64,000 bases of DNA. Source: Pseudaminobacter soli (ex Li et al. 2025) (GTDB taxonomy: Bacteria > Pseudomonadota > Alphaproteobacteria > Rhizobiales > Rhizobiaceae). The notes under the pieces are model-generated. The model did no database searches. It was not told the DNA's origin and saw only the letters and a list, made by a program, of their open reading frames with translations. Location: contig NZ_JARXVF010000007.1 in the NCBI RefSeq assembly GCF_029892515.1, forward strand, positions 183,055-247,054, given 5' to 3'. Of this stretch, positions 38,741-47,318 are shown piece after piece (within the stretch, counting starts at the first letter, position 1; each line of letters begins with the position of its first letter). The translations under genes and the position numbers were made by a program.

Positions 38741-40237
38741 TCAGTTCATCGTCGGAATGATGAACTCCGCACCATCCTTGATGCCCGACGGCCAGCGCGA
38801 GGTGACCGTCTTGGTCTTGGTGTAGAAGCGGAACGCATCCGCACCATGCTGGTTGAGGTCGCCGAAGGACGAGGCCTTCCAGCCGCCGAAGGTGTAGTAG
38901 GCGATCGGCACCGGGATCGGCACGTTCACGCCGACCATGCCGACCTGCACGCGGGATGCGAAATCGCGGGCCGCGTCGCCGTCGCGGGTGAAGATGGCCG
39001 TGCCGTTGCCCATCTCGTGGTCGTTGACGAGCTTCAGCGCGTTCTCATAGCTTGGCGCACGAACGACCGAGAGAACGGGACCAAAAATCTCTTCCTTGTA
39101 GATGCGCATTTCCGGCGTCACGTGGTCGAACAGGCAGCCGCCCATGTAGAAGCCGTTCTCGTAGCCCTGCATCGTGAAGCCGCGGCCGTCGACGACGAGC
39201 TTGGCGCCTTCCTGCACGCCGGTGTCGACATAGCCCTTGATGCGCTCCAGCGCCTCGCGGGTGACGACCGGACCGAAGTCGGCCGAGGAATCTGTCGAGG
39301 GGCCGACCTTCAGGCTCTCAACGCGCGGGATGAGCTTTTCCATCAGGCGGTCAGCGGTCTCGTGACCCACCGGAATAGCAACCGAGATCGCCATGCAGCG
39401 CTCGCCGGCCGAGCCGTAGCCAGCGCCGATCAGGGCGTCGACGGTCTGGTCCATGTCGGCGTCGGGCATGATGATCATGTGGTTCTTGGCGCCGCCGAAG
39501 CACTGCACGCGCTTGCCGTTGGCGCAGCCACGCGCATAGATGTACTGGGCGATCGGCGTCGAGCCGACGAAGCCCACGGCCTTGATGTCGTGATCGTCGA
39601 GGATGGCATCGACCACGTCCTTGTCGCCGTTGACGACGTTGAGCACGCCCGCCGGCAGACCGGCTTCGACGAACAGTTCGGCGATGCGCAGCGGCACGCC
39701 CGGATCGCGTTCCGACGGCTTCAGGATGAAGGCGTTGCCGGCGGCGATCGCCGGGGCGATCTTCCACAGCGGGATCATGGCCGGGAAGTTGAACGGGGTG
39801 ATGCCGGCGACGACGCCGAGCGGCTGGCGCATCGAATAGGTGTCGATGCCGGGGCCGGCATTGTCGGTGAACTCGCCCTTCATCATGTGCGGGGCGCCGA
39901 TGCAGACCTCGACCACCTCGAGGCCGCGCTGGATGTCACCCTTGGCGTCGGCAATGGTCTTGCCGTGCTCGCGTGCCAGGATATCGGCCAGCTCGTCATA
40001 TTCCTTGTGCACCAGCTCGAGGAACTTCATCAGCACGCGCACGCGGCGCTGCGGGTTGGTGGCGCCCCAGGCCGGCTGGGCAGCCTTCGCGTTTTCCACG
40101 GCGAGGCGCAGTTCCGCCGGCGATGCCAGCGCGACCGTGCCGCGCACCGAGCCGTCCATCGGCTGCATCACGTTCTGCTTGCGTCCGCTGGTTCCGGCGA
40201 CGCGCTTGCCGCCAATGAAATGACCGTATTCGATCAT
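38741..40237 (-). CDS. mmsA: CoA-acylating methylmalonate-semialdehyde dehydrogenase
   Basis: A 498-residue aldehyde dehydrogenase that turns methylmalonate semialdehyde plus CoA and NAD into propionyl-CoA, in valine and inositol breakdown. PFNFPAMIPLWKIAPAIAAGN is conserved, and the catalytic Cys281 lies in GSAGERCMAI. The position of the general-base Glu of ordinary ALDHs is replaced in CFGGAKNHM, as expected for the CoA-acylating group. The N terminus MIEYGHFIGGKRVAGTSGR is family typical. A LysR gene is divergent. A role in valine use fits the nearby liv operon, but this is inference. Confidence 0.93.
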   Translation of the reverse strand: MIEYGHFIGGKRVAGTSGRKQNVMQPMDGSVRGTVALASPAELRLAVENAKAAQPAWGATNPQRRVRVLMKFLELVHKEYDELADILAREHGKTIADAKGDIQRGLEVVEVCIGAPHMMKGEFTDNAGPGIDTYSMRQPLGVVAGITPFNFPAMIPLWKIAPAIAAGNAFILKPSERDPGVPLRIAELFVEAGLPAGVLNVVNGDKDVVDAILDDHDIKAVGFVGSTPIAQYIYARGCANGKRVQCFGGAKNHMIIMPDADMDQTVDALIGAGYGSAGERCMAISVAIPVGHETADRLMEKLIPRVESLKVGPSTDSSADFGPVVTREALERIKGYVDTGVQEGAKLVVDGRGFTMQGYENGFYMGGCLFDHVTPEMRIYKEEIFGPVLSVVRAPSYENALKLVNDHEMGNGTAIFTRDGDAARDFASRVQVGMVGVNVPIPVPIAYYTFGGWKASSFGDLNQHGADAFRFYTKTKTVTSRWPSGIKDGAEFIIPTMN

Positions 40238-40317
40238 CCTGTTTCTCCCTAGATTTCAGTGTCCTTATTGTCCCGCTTTGCGCAGCGCTTTGCAACGCGA
40301 GCCGGACAGCAACCGTT

Positions 40318-40335
40318 GTGCAAAAAATAATGCAC
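40318..40335. promoter_or_regulatory. GTGCA-N8-TGCAC palindrome between mmsA and LysR
   Basis: GTGCA (40318-40322) and TGCAC (40331-40335) flank an A-rich 8-base centre in the divergent gap. A further GTGCAT half site lies near 40360. This is the expected form and place of a LysR-type operator. Confidence 0.5.
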
Positions 40336-40379
40336 CAATCGCGCTTGATTATCGATTTGTGCATAGTACGCTCGGCCGC

Positions 40380-41261
40380 ATGAATTGGGACGACGTGCGC
40401 ATCTTTCTCGCCGTGGCCCGCGCCGGACAGATCCTTGGCGCGGCGCGCCGGCTCGAGCTCAACCACGCCACCGTGTCGCGCCGCATCGCGGCGCTGGAAG
40501 AAGCGCTGAAGACAAAACTGTTCCGGCGGCTGACCACCGGCAGCGAACTGACGCCGGCCGGCGAACGCTTCCTCAACGTCGCCGAGCGCATGGAATCGGA
40601 CATGATCGCCGCTCGGGCCGAAATCGCCGGCGAAGGCGACGATGTCTCGGGCACCGTGCGCATCGGCGCGCCGGACGGCATCGGCGTGAATTTCCTGGCG
40701 CCGCGGCTGGGCGAACTCACCGCGCAGCATCGCGAATTGAAGATCCAGCTGGTGCCGGTGCCGCGCTCATTCTCGCTGTCGCGGCGCGAGGCAGATATCG
40801 CCATCACCGTCGAGCGGCCGACCGAAGGCCGGCTCGTCGCCAGCAAGCTGGTCGACTACACGCTCGGCCTCTTTGCCTCACGCGCCTATGTCGAGCAGGC
40901 GGGCATGCCGAAGAGCGTGGCCGAGCTATCGGCGCATCGCCTGGTTGGCTATGTGCCCGACCTCGTCGTCAGCCCTTCGCTCGACTATGCCGCCGAGTTC
41001 AGCCCCAGCTGGGACGCCGCCTTTGCGATCTCGTCCAGCCTGGGTCAGGTGGAGGCGGTGCGGGCCGGCGCTGGCATCGGCATGCTGCACAGTTTTATTG
41101 CGCGCTCGGTGCCTGAACTGGTGCCGGTGCAGGCGGCAAAGCCGATCCGCCGCGCCTACTGGATGGTCTACCACGAATCCATGCGCCCGCTGCGCCGCAT
41201 CCAGATAGTCACCAGCTTCATCACCCGCGCGGTCGAGCGCGAGAAGTCGCTGTTCGTATAG
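40380..41261 (+). CDS. LysR family transcriptional regulator, likely controls mmsA
   Basis: A 293-residue regulator with an N-terminal winged helix (DDVRIFLAVARAGQILGAARRLELNHATVSRRIAALEE) and an effector domain from about residue 90. ATG at 40380 is correct; upstream in-frame codons lie in the promoter region. It is divergent from mmsA with a palindrome between them, so mmsA is the probable target and a pathway intermediate the probable effector. It is convergent with dadA across a shared terminator. Confidence 0.9.
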   Translation: MNWDDVRIFLAVARAGQILGAARRLELNHATVSRRIAALEEALKTKLFRRLTTGSELTPAGERFLNVAERMESDMIAARAEIAGEGDDVSGTVRIGAPDGIGVNFLAPRLGELTAQHRELKIQLVPVPRSFSLSRREADIAITVERPTEGRLVASKLVDYTLGLFASRAYVEQAGMPKSVAELSAHRLVGYVPDLVVSPSLDYAAEFSPSWDAAFAISSSLGQVEAVRAGAGIGMLHSFIARSVPELVPVQAAKPIRRAYWMVYHESMRPLRRIQIVTSFITRAVEREKSLFV

Positions 41262-41276
41262 TTGCCTGAAAAGGAA

Positions 41277-41306
41277 AAGGCCGCATCCCGAAGGACGCAG
41301 CCTCTT
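41277..41306. terminator. bidirectional terminator between LysR and dadA
   Basis: GGCCGCATCC (41279-41288) pairs with GGACGCAGCC (41293-41302), with G-U pairs. On the minus strand the loop is the stable UUCG type and is followed by TTTTCC; on the plus strand TCTTT follows. It serves both convergent genes. Confidence 0.78.
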
Positions 41307-41332
41307 TAGAATGGCGTCGCGCCGACTACACC

Positions 41333-42586
41333 TCAGCCGTAGCGGCTGAGGTTGAGCGGGGCGGCGTCGATCTCCGGCTTGCGGCCCGAGATGAGGTCGG
41401 CCAGCACGCGGCCCGAGCCGCAGGACATGGTCCAACCCAGCGTGCCGTGGCCGGTGTTGAGGTAGAGATTGTCGTAGCGCGCCTTGCCGATGATGGGCGG
41501 ACCATCCGGCGTCATCGGGCGCAGGCCGGACCAGAAGGTGGCGTCCTTCACCGAACCCGCCTTCGGGAACAGGTTGGAGACGGAATATTCCAGCGTGTCG
41601 CGGCGGTTCTGGTGCAGGCGCAGGTCGAAGCCCGAGATCTCGGCCGTGCCGCCGACGCGGATGCGATCGCCGAGGCGGGTGATGGCGACCTTGTAGCTGT
41701 CGTCCATGACCGTCGAGACCGGCGCGACATCCGCATTGGTGATCGGCACGGTGATCGAGTAGCCCTTGACCGGATAGACCGGCGCGGAAATGCCGATGGG
41801 CCGCAGCAGGAAGGGCGAATAGCTGCCCAGCGCCACCACATAGGCATCCGCCTTCAGCACGCCGGCGCTGGTTGCGACGCCCGAAATGCGCCCGCCCTCG
41901 ACCAGGATCTTGTCGATCTTGGTGTCGAAGCGGAATTTCACGCCGCGGTCGGTCACATGAGCCGCCAGCTTTTCGGTAAAAATCTTGCAGTCGCCGGTTT
42001 CGTCGTTCGGCAGGCGCAGGCCGCCGGCAAAGGCGCCATCGGCCGTCGCCAGGCCCGGCTCGGCGCGGATGCAGCCCTGGCGGTCCAGAACCTCGTAAGG
42101 CACACCGAACTGCTTCAGAACCTCGATGTCGCCGCCGACGCCGTCGAGATGCTTCTGCTCGCGAAACAGCTGCAGCGTGCCCTGGGCGCGGTCGTCATAG
42201 GTGATGCCCATGGTCTGGCGCATCTCTTTCAGCAGATCGCGGCTGTATTCGGCCACCGGCACCATGCGCGCCTTGTTGATGGCGTAGCGCGAGGAGGTGC
42301 AGTTGCCCAGCATCTTGAACAGCCACGACCACATATACGGGTCGAGCTTGGGGCGAACCACCAGCGGGCCGTGCTTCATCAGCAGCCACTTGATCGCCTT
42401 GGTCGGAATGCCGGGGCCGGCCCACGGCGAGGCATAGCCGGGTGACACCTCGCCGGCATTGCCGAAGCTGGTCTCGAGCGCCGGACCCGGCTGACGGTCG
42501 ACCACTTCGACCTCATGCCCGGCCTCGGCCAGGTAGTGGGCGGAGGTGACACCGACCACCCCGCTCCCCAACACCAGAACTTTCAT
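41333..42586 (-). CDS. dadA: D-amino acid dehydrogenase
   Basis: A 417-residue FAD enzyme that oxidises D-alanine to pyruvate and ammonia and feeds electrons to the respiratory chain. The FAD motif [22 protein letters not shown] opens the protein. Family motifs include [20 protein letters not shown] near residue 45, and [20 protein letters not shown] near the end. It follows alr by 45 bases in the same direction, so the pair forms an L-alanine catabolic unit: racemisation, then oxidation. Confidence 0.93.
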   Translation of the reverse strand: MKVLVLGSGVVGVTSAHYLAEAGHEVEVVDRQPGPALETSFGNAGEVSPGYASPWAGPGIPTKAIKWLLMKHGPLVVRPKLDPYMWSWLFKMLGNCTSSRYAINKARMVPVAEYSRDLLKEMRQTMGITYDDRAQGTLQLFREQKHLDGVGGDIEVLKQFGVPYEVLDRQGCIRAEPGLATADGAFAGGLRLPNDETGDCKIFTEKLAAHVTDRGVKFRFDTKIDKILVEGGRISGVATSAGVLKADAYVVALGSYSPFLLRPIGISAPVYPVKGYSITVPITNADVAPVSTVMDDSYKVAITRLGDRIRVGGTAEISGFDLRLHQNRRDTLEYSVSNLFPKAGSVKDATFWSGLRPMTPDGPPIIGKARYDNLYLNTGHGTLGWTMSCGSGRVLADLISGRKPEIDAAPLNLSRYG

Positions 42587-42631
42587 GTCTGCAACTCTCC
42601 CCTGGAATAATGTGCGATGGCGGCGAACCGC

Positions 42632-43765
42632 TCAGCCGCCTTCGTAAATGCGATGAAAACGATGGCCGAGGCCGGTCAGCACCTCGTAGCCGATGGTGCC
42701 GGCGTGACCCGCGACATCATCGATGGTCTGGTGACTGCCGATCAGCTCGACCAGATCGCCGGCCTTGAGCGCGCCCTCCGGCAGCGCAGAGACGTCGATG
42801 ATGATGCTGTCCATCGACACGCGGCCGATGAACGGAAGCCTGACGCCGTTGAAATAAGCTCCGGCGGCAGCGCGGCGGTGCCAGCCATCGGCATAGCCGA
42901 GCGAGATGGTGGCGGCGGCCAGCGGGCCTGTGGTGCGGAAGGTGTGGCCGTAGCCGATGCCGATATCCTTGTCGACCGTGCGGGTCTGGATGACCTTGGC
43001 GTCGAGGCGAACCACCTGGCGCATCGGGTTCTCATGACCCGGCGTCGGGTTGATGCCGTAGAGTGCAGCACCCGGGCGGCCGAGATCGTAGTGATAGTCC
43101 GGGCCAAGGAAGATGCCCGACGAATTGGCCAGCGAGGCCGGCGCGGCCGGCAGCTTCGCACGCAGCTGGTCGAAGGCCTGCTTCTGGGCGGCATTGGCCG
43201 GATGCTCCGGCTCATCGGCGCAGGCCAGATGGCTCATCACCAGCGCAACGTCGAGCTCTTCGAGCAGGCTGGCATCCTTGGAAAGCGTCTCGACCTCGGA
43301 CGGCGCCATGCCGAGCCGCGACATGCCGCTGTCGACCTGCAGCGCCACCGGCAGCTTGCGCCCTGCGGCGCGGGCCGCTTCACGCCATGCGGCCAGCTGT
43401 TCGAGGCTGTTGGCAACGGTCGTGAGACCGGCAGCGGCCGCCTCGCCTTCGGCTCCGGGTGGCGTGCCGTTCAGAATATAGATCACCGGGCCTTCGCCGA
43501 GTGCGGCGCGCAGCGCTAGCCCCTCGCCCACATGGGCGACAAAGAAGGTGTCGCAGCCTTCCTTGGCCAGCACCTTCGCCACCTGCACGGCGCCGACCCC
43601 ATAGGAATCGGCCTTCACCACGCCGGCGCAGCGCGCACTGCCAAGACGGCTCTTGAGCTGACGGTAATTTTCACGGACGGCGGAAAGGTCGATGTGCAGC
43701 ACGGCGCCCGCCTCGGCGGCGCTCGTCTGCCCGAAATCGCGATTATTTGCGTAACTCTGGTCCAT
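42632..43765 (-). CDS. alr: alanine racemase
   Basis: A 377-residue PLP enzyme that interconverts L- and D-alanine. The cofactor Lys51 is in GVVKADSYGVGA, the Tyr loop is SLGYADGWHRR and the second domain has FIGRVSMDSI. The start at 43765 (MDQSYANNRD) gives the usual length; the frame stays open 83 residues upstream but those are not family-like. Adjacent dadA suggests a catabolic (DadX-like) role, though it may also supply D-Ala for the cell wall, as no other racemase is in the window. Confidence 0.92.
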   Translation of the reverse strand: MDQSYANNRDFGQTSAAEAGAVLHIDLSAVRENYRQLKSRLGSARCAGVVKADSYGVGAVQVAKVLAKEGCDTFFVAHVGEGLALRAALGEGPVIYILNGTPPGAEGEAAAAGLTTVANSLEQLAAWREAARAAGRKLPVALQVDSGMSRLGMAPSEVETLSKDASLLEELDVALVMSHLACADEPEHPANAAQKQAFDQLRAKLPAAPASLANSSGIFLGPDYHYDLGRPGAALYGINPTPGHENPMRQVVRLDAKVIQTRTVDKDIGIGYGHTFRTTGPLAAATISLGYADGWHRRAAAGAYFNGVRLPFIGRVSMDSIIIDVSALPEGALKAGDLVELIGSHQTIDDVAGHAGTIGYEVLTGLGHRFHRIYEGG

Positions 43766-44176
43766 TCCGTCGAAAATTCCCTGATGCTGGTGCAAAACCC
43801 CGCCAAAACGACGGATATTTGCTTCAAGCCCATTTCTGAAGCGTGATTTTTTCCCAAAATCCGAAAATGTTCGGGGATCATGCCTCAGCGACACCAATAG
43901 TTCGGGAATGATTGCGCTGCAACACGCGTGTGGAGGACAGTTGGCATAGTTGATTGGCTCAGACCGGCGACGAAACGTCGCGGCCTGTCGTAACGGCAAG
44001 GAGTTTTGCGACAAGGAAATAGGAAAAACCGCAGCGGAACCAAACGGTTACGCGTCCAGCGACCGCACGCACAGCTATGGCGGCGGCTACAACGACGGCA
44101 CGCGCAGCCGACCGCCGCTCGGCCGCGAGCGGCTGCGCGAAGCGGGCCGCTCGGCGAGCCGCCGTGGCCGGAAAAG
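43766..44176 (-). other. gene-free stretch upstream of alr
   Basis: 411 bases between alr and the rppH stop. The part next to alr (43766-43920) is AT-richer and likely holds the alr-dadA promoter. It contains TTGCGCTGCAA at 43912-43922, loosely like the TGC-rich motifs before bdhA and pyc. The rppH-proximal part is GC-rich and I see nothing in it. Confidence 0.4.
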
Positions 44177-44692
44177 CTACGGCGCCAGGTGCCGGAAGGC
44201 CGCCACCACCTGCTCATAGACCTGGCGTTTGAACGGGACGATCAATTCCGGCATTTCCGCCATGGGCTTCCAATCCCAACGATCGAATTCGGCACTGTGC
44301 CCGCCCGGCGGCGGGTTGATGGCGATCTCGCTTTCATCGCCCTCGAAGCGGAAGGCGAACCATTTTTGGGTCTGGCCGCGATATTTGCCCTTGAGCGCGA
44401 TGCCCACCTTATCGGCGGGCAGGTCGTAGTTGATCCAGCCCGGCGCCTCGCCCAGCAGCGAGACGCTTCGCATGCCGGTTTCCTCATAGAGCTCGCGCAA
44501 CGCCGCCGGCAACGGCTCCTCGCCCTTGTCGATGCCGCCCTGCGGCATCTGCCACAGCCGGTCGGTGCCGGACATTTCGCTGTCGGGTTCGGCGATGCGA
44601 TGGCCGGCCCACACCAGCCCTTCGCGGTTCAGCACCATGATGCCGACGCAAGGCCGGTAGGGAAGCGTCTGCGGATCGATTTTCTTGCTCAT
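44177..44692 (-). CDS. rppH: RNA pyrophosphohydrolase
   Basis: A 171-residue Nudix enzyme that removes pyrophosphate from the 5' end of mRNAs and so starts their decay; in the alpha group it was also described as an invasion-linked dinucleoside polyphosphatase. The Nudix box is complete: [23 protein letters not shown]. The N terminus [20 protein letters not shown] and the GYR-type end fit. It follows the polysaccharide deacetylase-like gene by 9 bases on the same strand. Confidence 0.93.
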   Translation of the reverse strand: MSKKIDPQTLPYRPCVGIMVLNREGLVWAGHRIAEPDSEMSGTDRLWQMPQGGIDKGEEPLPAALRELYEETGMRSVSLLGEAPGWINYDLPADKVGIALKGKYRGQTQKWFAFRFEGDESEIAINPPPGGHSAEFDRWDWKPMAEMPELIVPFKRQVYEQVVAAFRHLAP

Positions 44693-44701
44693 TATGTGTC
44701 T

Positions 44702-45877
44702 TCAGCCTTTTTCGGGGTCGGTGACGACCGCCGAGATCGGAACGATCTCTATACCGCGCTGCTTGGCTTGGCCTGCCCATTCGGCAACCGCATCCACGGT
44801 CACGCCGAAAGCCGAGCCGGTGCCGATGGCAATGCCTTTTGCGCGCGCGATGCTTTCGAGCTGGTCGAGCTTCTTCAGGATTTCCGCACGGTCGCGCACC
44901 GCGTCGATGATCGAATCGGCGACGGCGAAAGGCACGCGGTCCTTCAGCGCCAGCTCGGGCGCGACGCTGCGGGCCGAGGAGCCGTCGTCGAGATAGAGCA
45001 GTCCGCGCTTGCCCAGTTCCGCCATGACGGGCTCCATGGCCGCCTGATCGGCAGCGAAGCGGGCGCCCATGTAGTTCATGACGCCGGTGTAGTTGGTCGT
45101 GCGCGACAGCGCCCAGCGCAGGTTCTGCAGATTTTCCGCCTGCGATGCGGCAACCGTCAGCGTGTTGCGGCCGGGATTGACGTTCGGAAAGTCGAACGGC
45201 TCCAGCGGCACCTGCATGATAATTTCGTGGCCCTCGCGGCGGCTATCCTGCATCCAGCGGCCGAGGCTATTGCCGGCGGATGCAAAGGCCAGCGTCACCT
45301 CCGAGGGCAACTTGCCGATGGCTTCCTGCGTGCCGGTCTGCGACAGGCCGAGCCCGCCAATCACAATCGCCACCCGCGCCCCGCGCGCGCCCGACCACGG
45401 CCGCGCATAGACATCGACCGGCCGCCTTCCATCGGCGGCACGCACCGGCAGCGGGCCGCTTTCGCCCTGCTCGACCAGCGCTTTGTCGGGCAGATGCGCC
45501 ACGCGCAGGTTCTGGCCCACGGCCGAAGGGTCGCGGATGACCACGACGTTGTTCGACGTACCGTCCTCGGGCGGGCTGACATGGATGATGGACGGGCCGG
45601 TGTTCGACGGCGCCTGCGGGCTTGGGGTCTGGGTCAGCGGCGCCCTGGCGACGGTCTCGACCTTGGCCGGCGGCGTCACCTCCGGCGTCGACACCACAAC
45701 GGCGGTCGGCTTTCGAAAAGGTCTGTCACGGAAGGCAATGGCGCTGGAGGCGCCGACGATCGCTACGACGGCGAGAGTAAAGACGATCGAGCCGCGGGTA
45801 ACGGAGAAGCCGCGCTTGGCGCGGCTCGAGAGGTCCTGGCCCAGCGGGCGATCGATATCCTTCTGCACGGGCGACAA
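44702..45877 (-). CDS. divergent polysaccharide deacetylase (YibQ family)
   Basis: A 391-residue protein with one N-terminal membrane anchor (about residues 27-48, GSIVFTLAVVAIVGASSAIAF), a Pro-rich linker, and a C-terminal DUF610/YibQ divergent polysaccharide deacetylase domain (about 150-385; ARVAIVIGGLGLSQTGT, then EIIMQVPLEPFDFPN). The classical metal ligands of NodB deacetylases are not obvious, so the activity is open. In E. coli yibQ sits next to envC, as it does near envC here, which supports a cell-wall role. Confidence 0.85.
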   Translation of the reverse strand: MSPVQKDIDRPLGQDLSSRAKRGFSVTRGSIVFTLAVVAIVGASSAIAFRDRPFRKPTAVVVSTPEVTPPAKVETVARAPLTQTPSPQAPSNTGPSIIHVSPPEDGTSNNVVVIRDPSAVGQNLRVAHLPDKALVEQGESGPLPVRAADGRRPVDVYARPWSGARGARVAIVIGGLGLSQTGTQEAIGKLPSEVTLAFASAGNSLGRWMQDSRREGHEIIMQVPLEPFDFPNVNPGRNTLTVAASQAENLQNLRWALSRTTNYTGVMNYMGARFAADQAAMEPVMAELGKRGLLYLDDGSSARSVAPELALKDRVPFAVADSIIDAVRDRAEILKKLDQLESIARAKGIAIGTGSAFGVTVDAVAEWAGQAKQRGIEIVPISAVVTDPEKG

Positions 45878-45989
45878 GCCGCATCCTCATCGGGGTGAAG
45901 GCTATTCGTCCGGCAATTTCCGCCGGAATCTTGTCCGGCGGAAGCCTAGGGTATTGCAGACAGCCCCCGCGCCTGCCTGCAATTAATCG

Positions 45990-47318
45990 TTACTGCTGGT
46001 TGAGCACGGCCTTTTCCGGGCTCGGCGGATAGGCCGGATCGGTCTTGACGCCGCGCATCAGGTCAAGCGCGTAGTTCAGCTGGATGTCATCCTTGGCCTC
46101 CGGCGGCACATAGGCCGACGAACCCGAGCCCTGATCGCTCTCTTCAACGCCCTTGATGTGGCCCTTGAGGTCGGATTCGCCACGCGTCACGTCGCGACCC
46201 TTCAGCTCGTCCGGCAGCGGCTGCTCGACCTTGACGTCGGGCGTGATGCCCTTGCCCTGGATCGACTTGCCCGACGGCGTGTAATAGAGCGCCGTCGTCA
46301 GCCGGAGCGCGCCGTTCTCGGCGAGCGGGATGATGGTCTGCACCGAGCCCTTGCCGAAGGACTGCGTACCGACAACGGTGGCGCGGTGGTGATCCTGCAG
46401 GGCACCGGCGACGATTTCCGACGCACTGGCCGAACCACCGTTGATAAGCACGATCAGCGGCTTGCCGCCGGTCATGTCGCCCGGACGGGCGTCAAAGCGG
46501 GTGATATCCTTCGGATCGCGGCCACGGGTCGAGACGATCTCGCCCTTGTCCAGGAAGGTGTCGGACACGCTGACCGCCTGGTCGAGCAGGCCGCCCGGGT
46601 TGAGGCGCAGGTCGAGGACATAGCCCTTGAGCTTGTCGTCCGGGATCTGCTTCTTGATCTGCTCGATCGCGTTCTGCAGGTCGTCGAAGGTCTTCTCGGT
46701 GAACGAGGTGATCTTGATGTAGCCGACATCGGTTTCGGCGCGGAACTTCACCGCCTTGACCTTGATGACGTCGCGCATGATGGTCAGCTCGATCGGCTTG
46801 TCCGCGCCCTGGCGCAGGATGGTCAGCTTGATCGGCGTGTTCACCAGGCCGCGCATTTTTTCGACGGCATCGTTCAGCGTCATGCCGCGTACCTCATCGC
46901 CGTCGATCTTGGAGATGAAGTCGCCGGCAAGCACGCCGGCCTTGGCGGCGGGCGTGTCGTCGATCGGGGTGATCACCTTGACCAGGTCGTTCTCCATGGT
47001 GACCTCGATGCCGAGGCCGCCGAATTCGCCCTTGGTCTGAACGCGCATGTCCTTGGCGGCTTCGGCGTTCATGTAGGAGGAATGCGGGTCAAGCGAGGTG
47101 AGCATGCCGTTGATGGCGTTCTCGACGAGAGCCTTTTCATCCGGCGGCGTCACATACTGGGCGCGTACGCGCTCGAAAATGTCGCCGAAGATCGCCAGCT
47201 GGCGATAGGTTTCGGAGCTCGCCGCATTCGCCGTCGAGCCGGGAACGCCATAGACCAGCGTCATGGCGGAGGCGCCCATGAGCGCACCGGCAAGCAGAAG
47301 CGACAACTTACGTACCAT
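45990..47318 (-). CDS. ctpA: S41 family C-terminal processing peptidase
   Basis: A 442-residue periplasmic serine protease. The signal peptide covers about residues 1-30 (KLSLLLAGALMGASAM). A PDZ domain lies at about 85-170 (FGGLGIEVTMENDLVKVITPIDDTPA). The S41 domain has the catalytic Ser in NGGSASASEIVAGAL and the Lys in GTQSFGKGSVQTI. ATG at 47318 overlaps the end of envC by 11 bases. Such proteases trim cell-wall hydrolases or lipoproteins, and here the substrate may be part of the same cluster. Confidence 0.92.
   Translation of the reverse strand: MVRKLSLLLAGALMGASAMTLVYGVPGSTANAASSETYRQLAIFGDIFERVRAQYVTPPDEKALVENAINGMLTSLDPHSSYMNAEAAKDMRVQTKGEFGGLGIEVTMENDLVKVITPIDDTPAAKAGVLAGDFISKIDGDEVRGMTLNDAVEKMRGLVNTPIKLTILRQGADKPIELTIMRDVIKVKAVKFRAETDVGYIKITSFTEKTFDDLQNAIEQIKKQIPDDKLKGYVLDLRLNPGGLLDQAVSVSDTFLDKGEIVSTRGRDPKDITRFDARPGDMTGGKPLIVLINGGSASASEIVAGALQDHHRATVVGTQSFGKGSVQTIIPLAENGALRLTTALYYTPSGKSIQGKGITPDVKVEQPLPDELKGRDVTRGESDLKGHIKGVEESDQGSGSSAYVPPEAKDDIQLNYALDLMRGVKTDPAYPPSPEKAVLNQQ

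Noticed and set aside
44006..45898. A 630-codon plus-strand frame across rppH and the deacetylase gene.
   Set aside because: It runs antisense across two well-supported genes and has no domain.
45918..45943. TTCCGCCGGA/TCCGGCGGAA hairpin between the deacetylase gene and ctpA as a terminator.
   Set aside because: The stem is perfect but no U tract follows on either strand, and both genes read in the same direction in one run; it may be an intergenic palindrome only.
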